Source: Bacteroidota bacterium
GTDB taxonomy: Bacteria; Bacteroidota; Bacteroidia; Chitinophagales; Chitinophagaceae
Length of the DNA: 64,000 bases
Assembly: GCA_018266775.1 (NCBI GenBank)
Contig: JAFDZS010000012.1
Coordinates: 1 to 64,000 of the forward strand
Reading direction: 5' to 3'
The position numbers and the translations under genes are program-made. The notes beneath the pieces are model-generated. The model was given only the letters and a program-made list of their open reading frames with translations, did no database searches and had not been told where the DNA came from. Below, piece after piece: positions 46,004-54,328 of the stretch (positions within the stretch are counted from its first letter, which is position 1; each line of letters starts with the position of its first letter).

Positions 46004-47056
46004 TCACCTCTTCTCATACTGCGCCTCATAATACTTCTGATAATTCCCGCTTGTTACATCATCCAACCATTTTTTATTCTGCAGGTACCAGTCTATCGTT
46101 TTACTTATTCCTTCTTCAAATTGCAGGGATGGCATCCAGCCCAGTTCATCTTTCAATTTAGTAGCGTCTATAGCGTACCGTAAGTCGTGTCCGGCCCGGT
46201 CTTTCACATAGGTGATCAGTTTTTCAGAAGTGCCTTCTTCCCTGCCGAGTTTTTCATCCATCTGCCTGCACAATTCTTTTACTAATGCAATATTGGTCCA
46301 TTCATTATGGCCGCCGATATTGTACGTTTCGCCAATCTTGCCTTTATGAAATATTACATCAATTGCCCGTGCATGATCTTCTACAAATAACCAGTCACGT
46401 ACATTTTCACCTTTGCCATAAATAGGCAGCGGTTTATTGTTAATGATATTATGAATACAGAGGGGAATTAATTTTTCCGGAAAATGATAAGGCCCGTAAT
46501 TGTTACTGCAATTGCTCAGCTTCACCGGCATTTGATAAGTATGGTAAAATGCCCTCACCATGTGATCCGACGAGGCTTTGGATGCCGAGTATGGACTGCG
46601 GGGGTCATAAGCAGTATCTTCTGTAAAAAAACCTTCTTCGCCTAATGAGCCATACACTTCATCGGTGGAAATATGATAGAATATTTTCCCTTCATACTTA
46701 CCGGCCCAGTATTCTTTTGCCGCCAACAGTAATGAGGATGTACCTAAAACATTGGTGGTTACAAAGGCCAGCGGGTCGGTAATAGAACGGTCCACATGGC
46801 TTTCCGCAGCACAATGTAATACTGCGGTAAACTGGTGCTCTTTAAATAGTTTGCGCAGCAATTCCAGGTCGGTAATATCTCCTTTTACAAAAGTATAGTT
46901 GGGTAGATGTTCAATGTCTGTAAGGTTTTCAAGGTTACCGGCATAAGTGAGTTTATCCAGGTTAACGATCTTATAGTTGGGGTATTTGTTTACGAATAGG
47001 CGGGTAAGGTGCGACCCAATAAAACCTGCGCCCCCTGTTAATAGAATTGAATGCAT
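46004..47056 (-). CDS. rmlB: dTDP-glucose 4,6-dehydratase
   Basis: This 350-aa extended SDR has TGGAGFIGSHLTRLF, HCAAESHVDRSI and the catalytic STDEVYGSLG. YSASKASSDHMVRAF and NCSNNYGPYHFPEKLIPL follow, the full RmlB signature set. It produces dTDP-4-keto-6-deoxyglucose. It is upstream of rmlA, from which it is separated by the four-helix-bundle cassette. Its TGA stop directly borders the GTTTAG array. Confidence 0.97.
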   Translation of the reverse strand: MHSILLTGGAGFIGSHLTRLFVNKYPNYKIVNLDKLTYAGNLENLTDIEHLPNYTFVKGDITDLELLRKLFKEHQFTAVLHCAAESHVDRSITDPLAFVTTNVLGTSSLLLAAKEYWAGKYEGKIFYHISTDEVYGSLGEEGFFTEDTAYDPRSPYSASKASSDHMVRAFYHTYQMPVKLSNCSNNYGPYHFPEKLIPLCIHNIINNKPLPIYGKGENVRDWLFVEDHARAIDVIFHKGKIGETYNIGGHNEWTNIALVKELCRQMDEKLGREEGTSEKLITYVKDRAGHDLRYAIDATKLKDELGWMPSLQFEEGISKTIDWYLQNKKWLDDVTSGNYQKYYEAQYEKR

Positions 47057-47135
47057 TGTTCTTTAAAATAGGTGGCAAAAATATACAATATTAGGCAAAG
47101 TAACGGATGAACAACAGGATATTATAAAACCTTGT

Positions 47136-47435
47136 TTAATAAGGCTTAGGCTCCATTTTTGTATGCTTTATCCTGAGTATCCTGATCATATTTTTTTGAT
47201 ACCGGTACACAACCCTGTAGCGGTGTTTTTCAAATGCCCTGTAACTTCCGTCGTTGTTCATCTTAAATCTATCAGGATTATAGTATTGCGGGTTGTTTAT
47301 TGCCTTTTCAGCAGCTTTTATAATATCATTTACCACTTTTGCAGCATTTTGGGGAGAGTCTTCAGCAATATATTTGTACAAAGCCCTTAAATGCAGCTGA
47401 GAACGTTTTGTCCAAACCAATTGATTTTTCACCAT
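47136..47435 (-). CDS. RelE/ParE-family toxin
   Basis: This 99-aa protein has the ParE-type layout: VWTKRSQLHLRALYKYI helix pair, then RYRVVYRYQKNMIRILRIKHTKMEPK strands at the C-terminus. Family toxins poison DNA gyrase or cleave mRNA at the ribosome. Its start overlaps the upstream antitoxin frame by 7 bp. The pair sits between rmlB and a glycosyltransferase gene, unrelated in function to both. It may stabilise the region. Confidence 0.85.
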   Translation of the reverse strand: MVKNQLVWTKRSQLHLRALYKYIAEDSPQNAAKVVNDIIKAAEKAINNPQYYNPDRFKMNNDGSYRAFEKHRYRVVYRYQKNMIRILRIKHTKMEPKPY

Positions 47436-47650
47436 TGCTTTATTCTCTTTTTCATTGCCGCATTGCTGATATAATCGCCTTTTGCAAATTCTGATTCTGC
47501 TTCTTCTAATTCTTTATTGTATTGTTCAACATTAATCCGGCCTTCCTGCTCTATGTCTTCTTCTAAAAGAGCGTAAATAGCTTTTACTTTTTTTTCGTCT
47601 GCTACCTGTAAATAATTGACTAATTTTTTCCGGATGGCTACTGCTGTCAT
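47429..47650 (-). CDS. Antitoxin partner of the ParE-type toxin
   Basis: This 73-aa acidic, helical protein has VADEKKVKAIYALLEEDI followed by an Asp/Glu-rich second half. It ends with a basic tail (MKKRIKQW). It precedes and overlaps the toxin, the standard antitoxin position. The N-terminal part resembles the small antitoxins paired with ParE in Bacteroidota. A -7 promoter element lies 20 nt upstream. Confidence 0.8.
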   Translation of the reverse strand: MTAVAIRKKLVNYLQVADEKKVKAIYALLEEDIEQEGRINVEQYNKELEEAESEFAKGDYISNAAMKKRIKQW

Positions 47651-47669
47651 ATAGTATACATTTATTTTT

Positions 47670-47677
47670 CAAATTTA
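47670..47677 (-). promoter_or_regulatory. -7 element of the toxin-antitoxin operon
   Basis: The minus strand reads TAAATTTG (TAnnTTTG), 20 bp before the antitoxin ATG at 47650. No clear -33 element was found. Confidence 0.4.
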
Positions 47678-47778
47678 CTTATTTTACCTGTAAAGGGCAT
47701 GGCCAGGCAGGTGACGTACACAAATGTTGGAGAAATGAATTGACGAAGTCTTAAAACCAACCCGAGCAAAAGTGCGTA

Positions 47779-48951
47779 TTATAACGCCGTAAACGCAACA
47801 TGAAAATATTGTTTGATCTCATCCACATCAAACTGCTGGGCACGGCCTTTGGCTTTTTGTTCGTAGCTGGTACGCAGGGCATGATCTTCGTACATTTTTT
47901 TCATGGCACCTGCCAGTGCGGTTACATCATTCACCGGCGTTAGTATACCATATTCCCCTATTTCATAATTGGTGATGGCTTTATGGTGTAAATCAGTATT
48001 GGGCGCCAGTAATTCCCTGGGGCCAGAGCTGCAGTCGGTGGAAATCACTGCACGGCCACAGGCCAATGCTTCTATCAATACATTGGGAAAACCCTCCACA
48101 TCAGAACTGAGTACAAAACAATGCGAGCGACTCACATATTTAAACGGGTTATTCTCCCAGCCACAAAAGATCACTTTATTGCTCATCCCAAAATCATGCA
48201 CTTTTTGTTTCAATTCATCTTCCAGCACTCCGCCTCCCACAATCAATAATTTACACGGCAAATGTTTGAGGATAAAAAATGCCTGCAGCAACAGCAAATG
48301 ATTTTTTTCTTTTCTGAATCCCCCTACACTGATGAAATAAAAAGTATCTTTTTCAAAAACAAAATCCGGCGTTTCGTTGATGTGATTACGGATAAATGCA
48401 AGGTCAACAGGATTATAAATTACTTTTACCGGGGTGCGGATCTTAAAATTTTCCACCAGGTCCGTTTGCATGGCGTAAGAATTGGCCAGCACCAAATCTG
48501 CACGTTTGTAAGAAAACATCACCATAAACTTGCTGAACATGCGGTAGATGGCCGAATGGCTTTGCTGCATCGTGGTTTGATGTGTTCTCTCACACATGAT
48601 CACTTTACCGGTATAACCCCAGATGCTTTTCATCAATGCATTGATATAACAGGGGCGGTAAAGAAAGGCCACCGATATTTTTATCTGGTTCTTTTTACAA
48701 TACCGGTACACTTTATACGACTGCCGCGGCATTTTTAAAAACCGCAATAACTTATTTTCCTGTAAGGGTTGTTTGAGGTCCAGCATTTTTACCGATGCAG
48801 GAATGGTATAATCGATGATGTTGGTGTAAAGGGCGAGGTGAATCTCAAAGTCATCCTGTAAATGTTCCAGTAACAGCGATACCACTCTTTCAGCGCCACC
48901 ACTTTGCAGGGTATTGATAGATATTAACAGCTTTGGTTTGATCCCATTCAT
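47779..48951 (-). CDS. GT4 glycosyltransferase
   Basis: This 390-aa GT-B enzyme has INTLQSGGAERVVSLLLEHL at the N-terminus. VGGFRKEKNHLLLLQAF marks the start of the second Rossmann domain. The donor motif is SDVEGFPNVLIEALACGRAVISTDCSSGPREL near residue 280. The SGPREL ending is common in GT4 enzymes using N-acetylhexosamine donors, which is a weak hint only. Confidence 0.9.
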   Translation of the reverse strand: MNGIKPKLLISINTLQSGGAERVVSLLLEHLQDDFEIHLALYTNIIDYTIPASVKMLDLKQPLQENKLLRFLKMPRQSYKVYRYCKKNQIKISVAFLYRPCYINALMKSIWGYTGKVIMCERTHQTTMQQSHSAIYRMFSKFMVMFSYKRADLVLANSYAMQTDLVENFKIRTPVKVIYNPVDLAFIRNHINETPDFVFEKDTFYFISVGGFRKEKNHLLLLQAFFILKHLPCKLLIVGGGVLEDELKQKVHDFGMSNKVIFCGWENNPFKYVSRSHCFVLSSDVEGFPNVLIEALACGRAVISTDCSSGPRELLAPNTDLHHKAITNYEIGEYGILTPVNDVTALAGAMKKMYEDHALRTSYEQKAKGRAQQFDVDEIKQYFHVAFTAL

Positions 48952-49027
48952 TGATTTCCTTTTAATCGGCCACAGGGAAGCGCAAATATGAACTAATTTT
49001 TTTATTTACTGAAAAGCCTTTTATGTT

Positions 49028-50125
49028 TCAGCCGCTCTTTTCCTGCATAATGCATTGACGAAAAAATGTTTCTGTACGTTGCACTATTGTATTTGCACCG
49101 TACCGCTGCCGGGTTTGCTGCTGTATTAAAATGCGGTTAAAATTAAGATGCAGGGCTTTTTCAATAGCTTCAGACATGCCCTGTGCAGTCGATTCCTTTA
49201 CCAGCAATCCATTCACACCATCTTCAATAATAGCTGCTATGCCACCCGGAACATCATAAGCCAACACGGGAATGCCATGGCTTTGCGCTTCCAGTACACT
49301 GTTGGGAAAGCCTTCGTAATAAGAACCCATTAAATACAAAGTTGCATTCGTGTTGATGAATGGCTGTTTAACCTGGCCGCAAAAAACAACCTTGTCAAGT
49401 AATTGTAATTGCTTTGCAGATTGCTGCAGTGATTGCATCAATGGCCCATCGCCAATTATGAAATATTGGAAAGGAATATCCAGCAGCGCAAGTGCCTGCA
49501 ATAACCGCTCAATGCCTTTCTCTTTAGATAATCTTGCAACGGTAATAAAAGTGTACTGGCCAGGCGCTGCACCGGGTTCACCCATCACTTCAACAGGGTT
49601 GTTGATGATAATGGTTTTATCTTTTGGTAATAGATACCGCTCCACAAGGTCTTGCTGCATAAACTCCGACTGGCAGATGACATGATCCAGCCGGTGATAA
49701 AATTTTTTAATAAGCCGGTGATACATCCAGGGCCATTTGGCATTTTTGGTATTTTCGCTCACCACGCTGGATTCTCTTGCAGCAAAAACAATTTCTTTTG
49801 AAAAAAGATTCCTGAATACCGCCAGGTAAAGATTCAGATGATTGGAAGTGGAATATACAATAGCGGGTTGATACTGTTTTATCAAATGCCTGATGGCAAA
49901 AAATGAACTGCGTACATGTTTCACTTTTAAATCCACAACAGTAACTGCTGCATTCGTGATGGTATAAAATGGTTGTTCATTATTTAATACACCCAGCACC
50001 ACATTAAATAAATCAGTATTAATATAATTGCATAAAAGCGATACATACCGTTCCGATCCACCGCATTCCAGCGTTGGGGTGAGTACCAGCAGCGTAATTT
50101 TGTTGTGGGAAGAATTATCGTTCAC
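49028..50125 (-). CDS. GT4 glycosyltransferase
   Basis: This 365-aa GT-B enzyme starts at GTG (50125), as no ATG fits the expected beginning. It shows LTPTLECGGSERYVSLLC, then VARLSKEKGIERLLQAL. The donor motif is SYYEGFPNSVLEAQSHGIPVLAYDVPGG near residue 275. It lies 27 bp after an FkbM gene and 76 bp before the next GT4 gene, all on the same strand. Confidence 0.89.
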   Translation of the reverse strand: MNDNSSHNKITLLVLTPTLECGGSERYVSLLCNYINTDLFNVVLGVLNNEQPFYTITNAAVTVVDLKVKHVRSSFFAIRHLIKQYQPAIVYSTSNHLNLYLAVFRNLFSKEIVFAARESSVVSENTKNAKWPWMYHRLIKKFYHRLDHVICQSEFMQQDLVERYLLPKDKTIIINNPVEVMGEPGAAPGQYTFITVARLSKEKGIERLLQALALLDIPFQYFIIGDGPLMQSLQQSAKQLQLLDKVVFCGQVKQPFINTNATLYLMGSYYEGFPNSVLEAQSHGIPVLAYDVPGGIAAIIEDGVNGLLVKESTAQGMSEAIEKALHLNFNRILIQQQTRQRYGANTIVQRTETFFRQCIMQEKSG

Positions 50126-50152
50126 GCTTTAAGTATTGTGTCAGTGTTCTTA

Positions 50153-50926
50153 TTAATGTGAATTTGGAACGGCAAAGTAATCATCTAACCCTTCAATCAT
50201 TTTATTATGATTTCCCGTATGCTGCAATGTATACCCCAGCTGTTCCAAATAGTTGATGCATTCTTGTTTGATGCCCGGCACCACGCAATCGTGCGTAGCT
50301 ACCAACAAATAAGGTTGATATTTTTTCAATGTTTGTTCTGCACCTTTTAATACATCCAGTTCCGCACCTTCCACATCTATTTTGATGAATGTGGGTGGTG
50401 TATATCCTTTTGCCACCAGTCCATCTATACTATCGCAAGGTACTGTAATGGTATTGGCGGAATTTGCTTTTTTATAGTGCAGGTAATTGTTCCCTTCTGC
50501 CCTTGCTGCATCATTCGTAAACAGTAATTCCTTTTCAGCATCGGCAATACCCATCGGCAGCAACTGAATATTGTGGTGCTGCATTCTTTTATCATTCAAT
50601 ACCAGCAGTTGTTTAAACACATCATAATTCATCGGCAATGGTTCCACTGCATAAATTTTTCCATTGCTGATAAGCGTGTTGGCAATAAAAGAAAAATAAC
50701 CAATATTACTGCCCAGGTCGTAAAAAACAGTATCGGGTTTACACAAAGCACAAAACTGTTGTATGGTTTCAACTGATTCATAATTGCTGGTGAGGTAAGC
50801 ATAACTTCTGTCCGTTGGCCAGGCATATCCCTTCAGCGGGCCATCCATCACCGGCAAAAATTTTCTGCCCAATGCATAACGCATGAACTTAATATACCAT
50901 TCCTGCAACAACTGTTGTATTGCCAT
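50153..50926 (-). CDS. FkbM family methyltransferase (3 of 3)
   Basis: This enzyme of about 257 aa has motif I TVFYDLGSNIGYFSFIA and the FkbM signature FIKIDVEGAELDVLKGAEQ. The open frame extends to a GTG at 50986. I prefer ATG 50926, because a TATTTTTG promoter element lies between the two. It is divergent from the ABC-F gene and is the last recognisable member of the polysaccharide locus on this side. Confidence 0.8.
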   Translation of the reverse strand: MAIQQLLQEWYIKFMRYALGRKFLPVMDGPLKGYAWPTDRSYAYLTSNYESVETIQQFCALCKPDTVFYDLGSNIGYFSFIANTLISNGKIYAVEPLPMNYDVFKQLLVLNDKRMQHHNIQLLPMGIADAEKELLFTNDAARAEGNNYLHYKKANSANTITVPCDSIDGLVAKGYTPPTFIKIDVEGAELDVLKGAEQTLKKYQPYLLVATHDCVVPGIKQECINYLEQLGYTLQHTGNHNKMIEGLDDYFAVPNSH

Positions 50927-50968
50927 AACATCATGCTGCTCATCAACTGTTAAGAAAAAGCAGTGCCG

Positions 50969-50976
50969 CAAAAATA
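50969..50976 (-). promoter_or_regulatory. -7 element before the third FkbM gene
   Basis: The minus strand reads TATTTTTG (TAnnTTTG). The predicted leader is about 36 nt to ATG 50926. No -33 TTG is evident. Confidence 0.35.
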
Positions 50977-51022
50977 CTTCCTGCACAGGTAAAACACTAA
51001 TCCGTTTACTGTAATACTGCTG

Positions 51023-51030
51023 TACCTTTG
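51023..51030 (+). promoter_or_regulatory. -7 element before the ABC-F gene
   Basis: TACCTTTG (TAnnTTTG) lies only 6 bp before the ATG at 51037. If it is used, transcription would begin at or almost at the start codon, giving a leaderless or near-leaderless mRNA. Confidence 0.45.
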
Positions 51031-51036
51031 CCGCCT

Positions 51037-52926
51037 ATGCATTACGCTTCAATAGAAAATATCAGTAAATCATTTGGCATCCGTACTTTATTTACAAACA
51101 TCAGTTTTTATGTGGAAGAAGGCGACAAAATTGCTTTTGTGGCCCGCAACGGAAGCGGTAAATCCACCTTATTAAAAATTATTGCCGGCCTTGATACATC
51201 CGACAGCGGAACCATTTGGGTACATAAAGATATTAAAGTGATCATGCTGCAGCAGGAAACTGCTTTTGATGAAGAAAAAACCATTTGGGATAATGTGCTG
51301 CGCATGGATAACCCTGTAGTGAAAGCAGTTAAAGCGTATGAACAATGCCTGGAAGAAGATGCACAAAATATTGAACGGCTTACCCAACTGATGGCTGCAG
51401 TGGAAGAACATAATGCCTGGAATTTTGAAAGCGAACTGAAGCAAATACTCGGCAAGCTGAACCTGCACCACCTGAACGAGCCAGTGAAAAACTTAAGCGG
51501 CGGGCAACGTAAAAGAGTAGCGTTGGCGCAATCATTGATTGAAATGCAACTGCACCAGGGCCGTTGCTTATTAATACTGGATGAACCCACCAACCATCTT
51601 GATGTGGGTATGATTGAATGGCTGGAAGATTATTTAAGCGCACAAAAAGTTACCCTGCTGCTGGTTACGCACGACCGCTATTTTTTAGATGCGGTGTGCA
51701 ATGAAATACTGGAAATGGATGATGAAAAAATTTACACTTACAAAGGCAACTACGATTATTTTTTAGAACAAAAAAGTTTACGCCAGGAAGTACAGGCCAG
51801 CGAATTACAAAAAGATAAAAATATTTACCGTAAAGAACTGGAATGGATGCGCAAGCAACCCAAGGCACGCACCACCAAAAGCAAAAGCCGGCAGGATGCT
51901 TTTACAGATGTGGAAGAAAGAGTAAAACAAAGAAAAGAAGAGGCCGATGTTTCTTTACAGGTAAAGATGACACGGCTGGGCGGAAAAGTTTTGGAGATGA
52001 AAAAAGTGTACAAAAGTTATGGTGACAAAATGCTCATCAAAGCGTTTGACTATACTTTTAAAAAAGGCGAACGGGTGGGTATTGTGGGCAAGAATGGTGT
52101 GGGCAAATCCACCTTTTTAAAAATTGCATTACAGCAGGAAGCACCGGACAGCGGAAAGGTGAACCATGGAGAAACGGTGGTGTTTGGTAATTTCAGCCAG
52201 GATGGTTTGCAATACAAAGAAGATAAACGGGCTATTGAATATGTAAAAAGTATGGCGGAGTTTTTTCCGTTGGCCGATGGCAGCAAAATATCTGCCGCAC
52301 AGTTTATGGAAAAATTTGGCTTTACAGCCGAACAGCAATACACACCGTTAAGTAAACTCAGTGGTGGCGAAAAAAGAAGGCTGCATTTACTAAGCGTGCT
52401 CTTTCTAAATCCTAATTTTTTAGTGTTGGATGAACCTACCAATGACCTGGACTTACAAACATTACGTGTACTCGAAGAATTTCTATTAGAGTTCCCTGGT
52501 TGTATTTTAATTGTAAGCCACGACCGTTATTTTATGGACCGCATGGTGGATCATTTATTTGCTTTTGAAGGCGATGGCATTATAAAAGATTTCCCCGGCA
52601 ACTATTCTCAATACCGCCAGGCACAGGCCAATGAACAGGCCGCTGTTGAAACGGTAAAGGCAATAGTGGCTGAAAAAACTGAAGTGGTGGTGAAAACAGA
52701 AAATACAGCAGTAAAAAAATTATCCTTTAAAGAGAAGCATGAATTTGAAAGCATAGAAAAAGAAATTCCCCAGCTGCAAAAAGAAAAAGCTTCGCTGGAA
52801 GAACAGCTCAACAATGGCACCTTACATTACGAAGATTTACAGAAAGCCGCTGCCCGCATTGGTGAACTGGCAACATTGATTGATGAAAAAGAAATGCGCT
52901 GGCTGGAATTGAGTGAAAGGATGTGA
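51037..52926 (+). CDS. ABC-F family ATPase, Uup-type
   Basis: This 629-aa soluble protein has two ABC domains and no membrane part. Domain 1 has ARNGSGKSTLL, LSGGQRKRVALAQSL and LLILDEPTNHLD. Domain 2 has GKNGVGKSTFL, LSGGEKRRLHLLSVL and LVLDEPTNDLD. A charged C-terminal coiled coil (about 565-629) is like that of Uup, which acts on ribosomes or DNA intermediates. ATG 51037 is chosen over a TTG three codons earlier. It is divergent from the FkbM gene. Confidence 0.93.
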   Translation: MHYASIENISKSFGIRTLFTNISFYVEEGDKIAFVARNGSGKSTLLKIIAGLDTSDSGTIWVHKDIKVIMLQQETAFDEEKTIWDNVLRMDNPVVKAVKAYEQCLEEDAQNIERLTQLMAAVEEHNAWNFESELKQILGKLNLHHLNEPVKNLSGGQRKRVALAQSLIEMQLHQGRCLLILDEPTNHLDVGMIEWLEDYLSAQKVTLLLVTHDRYFLDAVCNEILEMDDEKIYTYKGNYDYFLEQKSLRQEVQASELQKDKNIYRKELEWMRKQPKARTTKSKSRQDAFTDVEERVKQRKEEADVSLQVKMTRLGGKVLEMKKVYKSYGDKMLIKAFDYTFKKGERVGIVGKNGVGKSTFLKIALQQEAPDSGKVNHGETVVFGNFSQDGLQYKEDKRAIEYVKSMAEFFPLADGSKISAAQFMEKFGFTAEQQYTPLSKLSGGEKRRLHLLSVLFLNPNFLVLDEPTNDLDLQTLRVLEEFLLEFPGCILIVSHDRYFMDRMVDHLFAFEGDGIIKDFPGNYSQYRQAQANEQAAVETVKAIVAEKTEVVVKTENTAVKKLSFKEKHEFESIEKEIPQLQKEKASLEEQLNNGTLHYEDLQKAAARIGELATLIDEKEMRWLELSERM

Positions 52927-53025
52927 ATGGTGAATGGTCAATGGTGAATGGTCAATGGTCAATGGATAACTTTTTTGGATGGAAGTTTCGTCTGTCAACT
53001 ATCAACTTTCAACCATCAACTATCC
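52920..53025. repeat. Quasi-palindromic array of TCAATGG / CAACTATC units
   Basis: The left part (about 52922-52969) repeats GTGAATGG and TCAATGG units, starting right at the ABC-F stop codon. The right part (about 52991-53025) repeats TCAAC-type units in inverted sense. The arms are imperfect. The array occupies most of the 162-bp gap before the acyltransferase gene; the remainder holds no gene. Confidence 0.7.
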
Positions 53026-53088
53026 CCCCCATTTTGCCCATTCCCCATAATTCACTACATTGTACTGCATTGCGCTTAAGCATTTTCC

Positions 53089-54273
53089 ATGAACCAAAGA
53101 TTCCATTCGCTTGATGTTTTCCGTGGCGCCACGGTTGCGCTGATGATACTCGTTAATAATCCCGGAAGCTGGTCGCATATTTATGCTCCGCTCGATCATG
53201 CCAGCTGGCACGGGTGCACACCAACCGATCTGGTATTTCCGTTCTTTTTATTTGCTGTTGGTAATGCCATGGCATTTGTAATGCCGCGTTTGGATGCGGC
53301 GGGTGAAAGTGCATTCTGGAAAAAAACCCTCCGCCGTACGGCATTAATATTTTTAATTGGCTTATTCCTCAACTGGTTTCCCTTCTGCTTTTATGAAAAT
53401 AATGTATTGGTACTAAGAACATGGAACCACGCCTTCTTATTAAATAACGGAACAGAAATTGGTGTACGGTTATTTGGCGTATTGCAGCGCATTGCACTCA
53501 GTTATTTTTTCGCATCAGTGATCATTCATTTTTTCAAAGTGCGGGGTGCATTTATTGTTGGCGCCACAATTTTATTGTTGTACTGGTTTTTATGTGTGGC
53601 GGCAAATCCATCAGATCCATTCAGCATCAGCGGTTGGTTTGGCACTGCGGTGGATAAAAGCATAATTGGAGCAAACCACATGTACCATGGTGAAGGCATC
53701 GCCTTCGACCCTGAAGGATTGATGAACACTTTTGCTGCAATAGTGGAAGTGATTTTTGGTTACCTCGTGGGCAATTATATTATTCAGAAAGGAAAGACAC
53801 CGGAAATGCTCAACAGTTTATTTGTAGCAGCATGCGTTTTCATTTTTGCCGGCTTTTGCTGGGATATGGTGTTCCCCATCAATAAAAAAATATGGACCAG
53901 CAGTTACACCGTGTACACCACCGGTTTGGCGTTATTAGTTTTATCAATGTTCATTTACCTGGTGGAGTTTAAGCAACGTACCGGTATATGGAGCCGTTTC
54001 TTCGATGTGTTTGGTAAAAATGCTTTGTTCATTTTTGCCATGAGCGGCATTATTCCACGCACTATGGGTTTGATCAGGATTGCGAATGGCTTTGACGATG
54101 CAGGTAAACCAAAATTTCTTACCCCGCTCAGTTGGTTTTACGAACATGCATGCAAACCCGTTTTTCCATCGCAACCCAATATTGGTTCTTTGCTGTATGC
54201 CTTGTGTTTTATTGGCATGATGTGGTTTTTTGCGTGGATGTTAGATAAGAAAAAGATTTACATCAAAGTATGA
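53089..54273 (+). CDS. HGSNAT-like membrane acyltransferase (DUF5009/NagX type)
   Basis: This 394-aa protein has about ten to eleven hydrophobic helices. It opens with RFHSLDVFRGATVALMILVNNPG. The hallmark DHASWHGCTPTDLVFPFFLFAVG follows near residue 42, as in heparan-alpha-glucosaminide N-acetyltransferase homologs. The His of DHASWHG is the likely acetyl acceptor. In bacteria these proteins are linked to acetylation of amino sugars at the membrane. The substrate here is unknown. Confidence 0.85.
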   Translation: MNQRFHSLDVFRGATVALMILVNNPGSWSHIYAPLDHASWHGCTPTDLVFPFFLFAVGNAMAFVMPRLDAAGESAFWKKTLRRTALIFLIGLFLNWFPFCFYENNVLVLRTWNHAFLLNNGTEIGVRLFGVLQRIALSYFFASVIIHFFKVRGAFIVGATILLLYWFLCVAANPSDPFSISGWFGTAVDKSIIGANHMYHGEGIAFDPEGLMNTFAAIVEVIFGYLVGNYIIQKGKTPEMLNSLFVAACVFIFAGFCWDMVFPINKKIWTSSYTVYTTGLALLVLSMFIYLVEFKQRTGIWSRFFDVFGKNALFIFAMSGIIPRTMGLIRIANGFDDAGKPKFLTPLSWFYEHACKPVFPSQPNIGSLLYALCFIGMMWFFAWMLDKKKIYIKV

Positions 54274-54328
54274 TGGTCTTTTTGTGAAAATGATTTCATC
54301 CTGCATCTGTTTACTATAAATACTGTTT

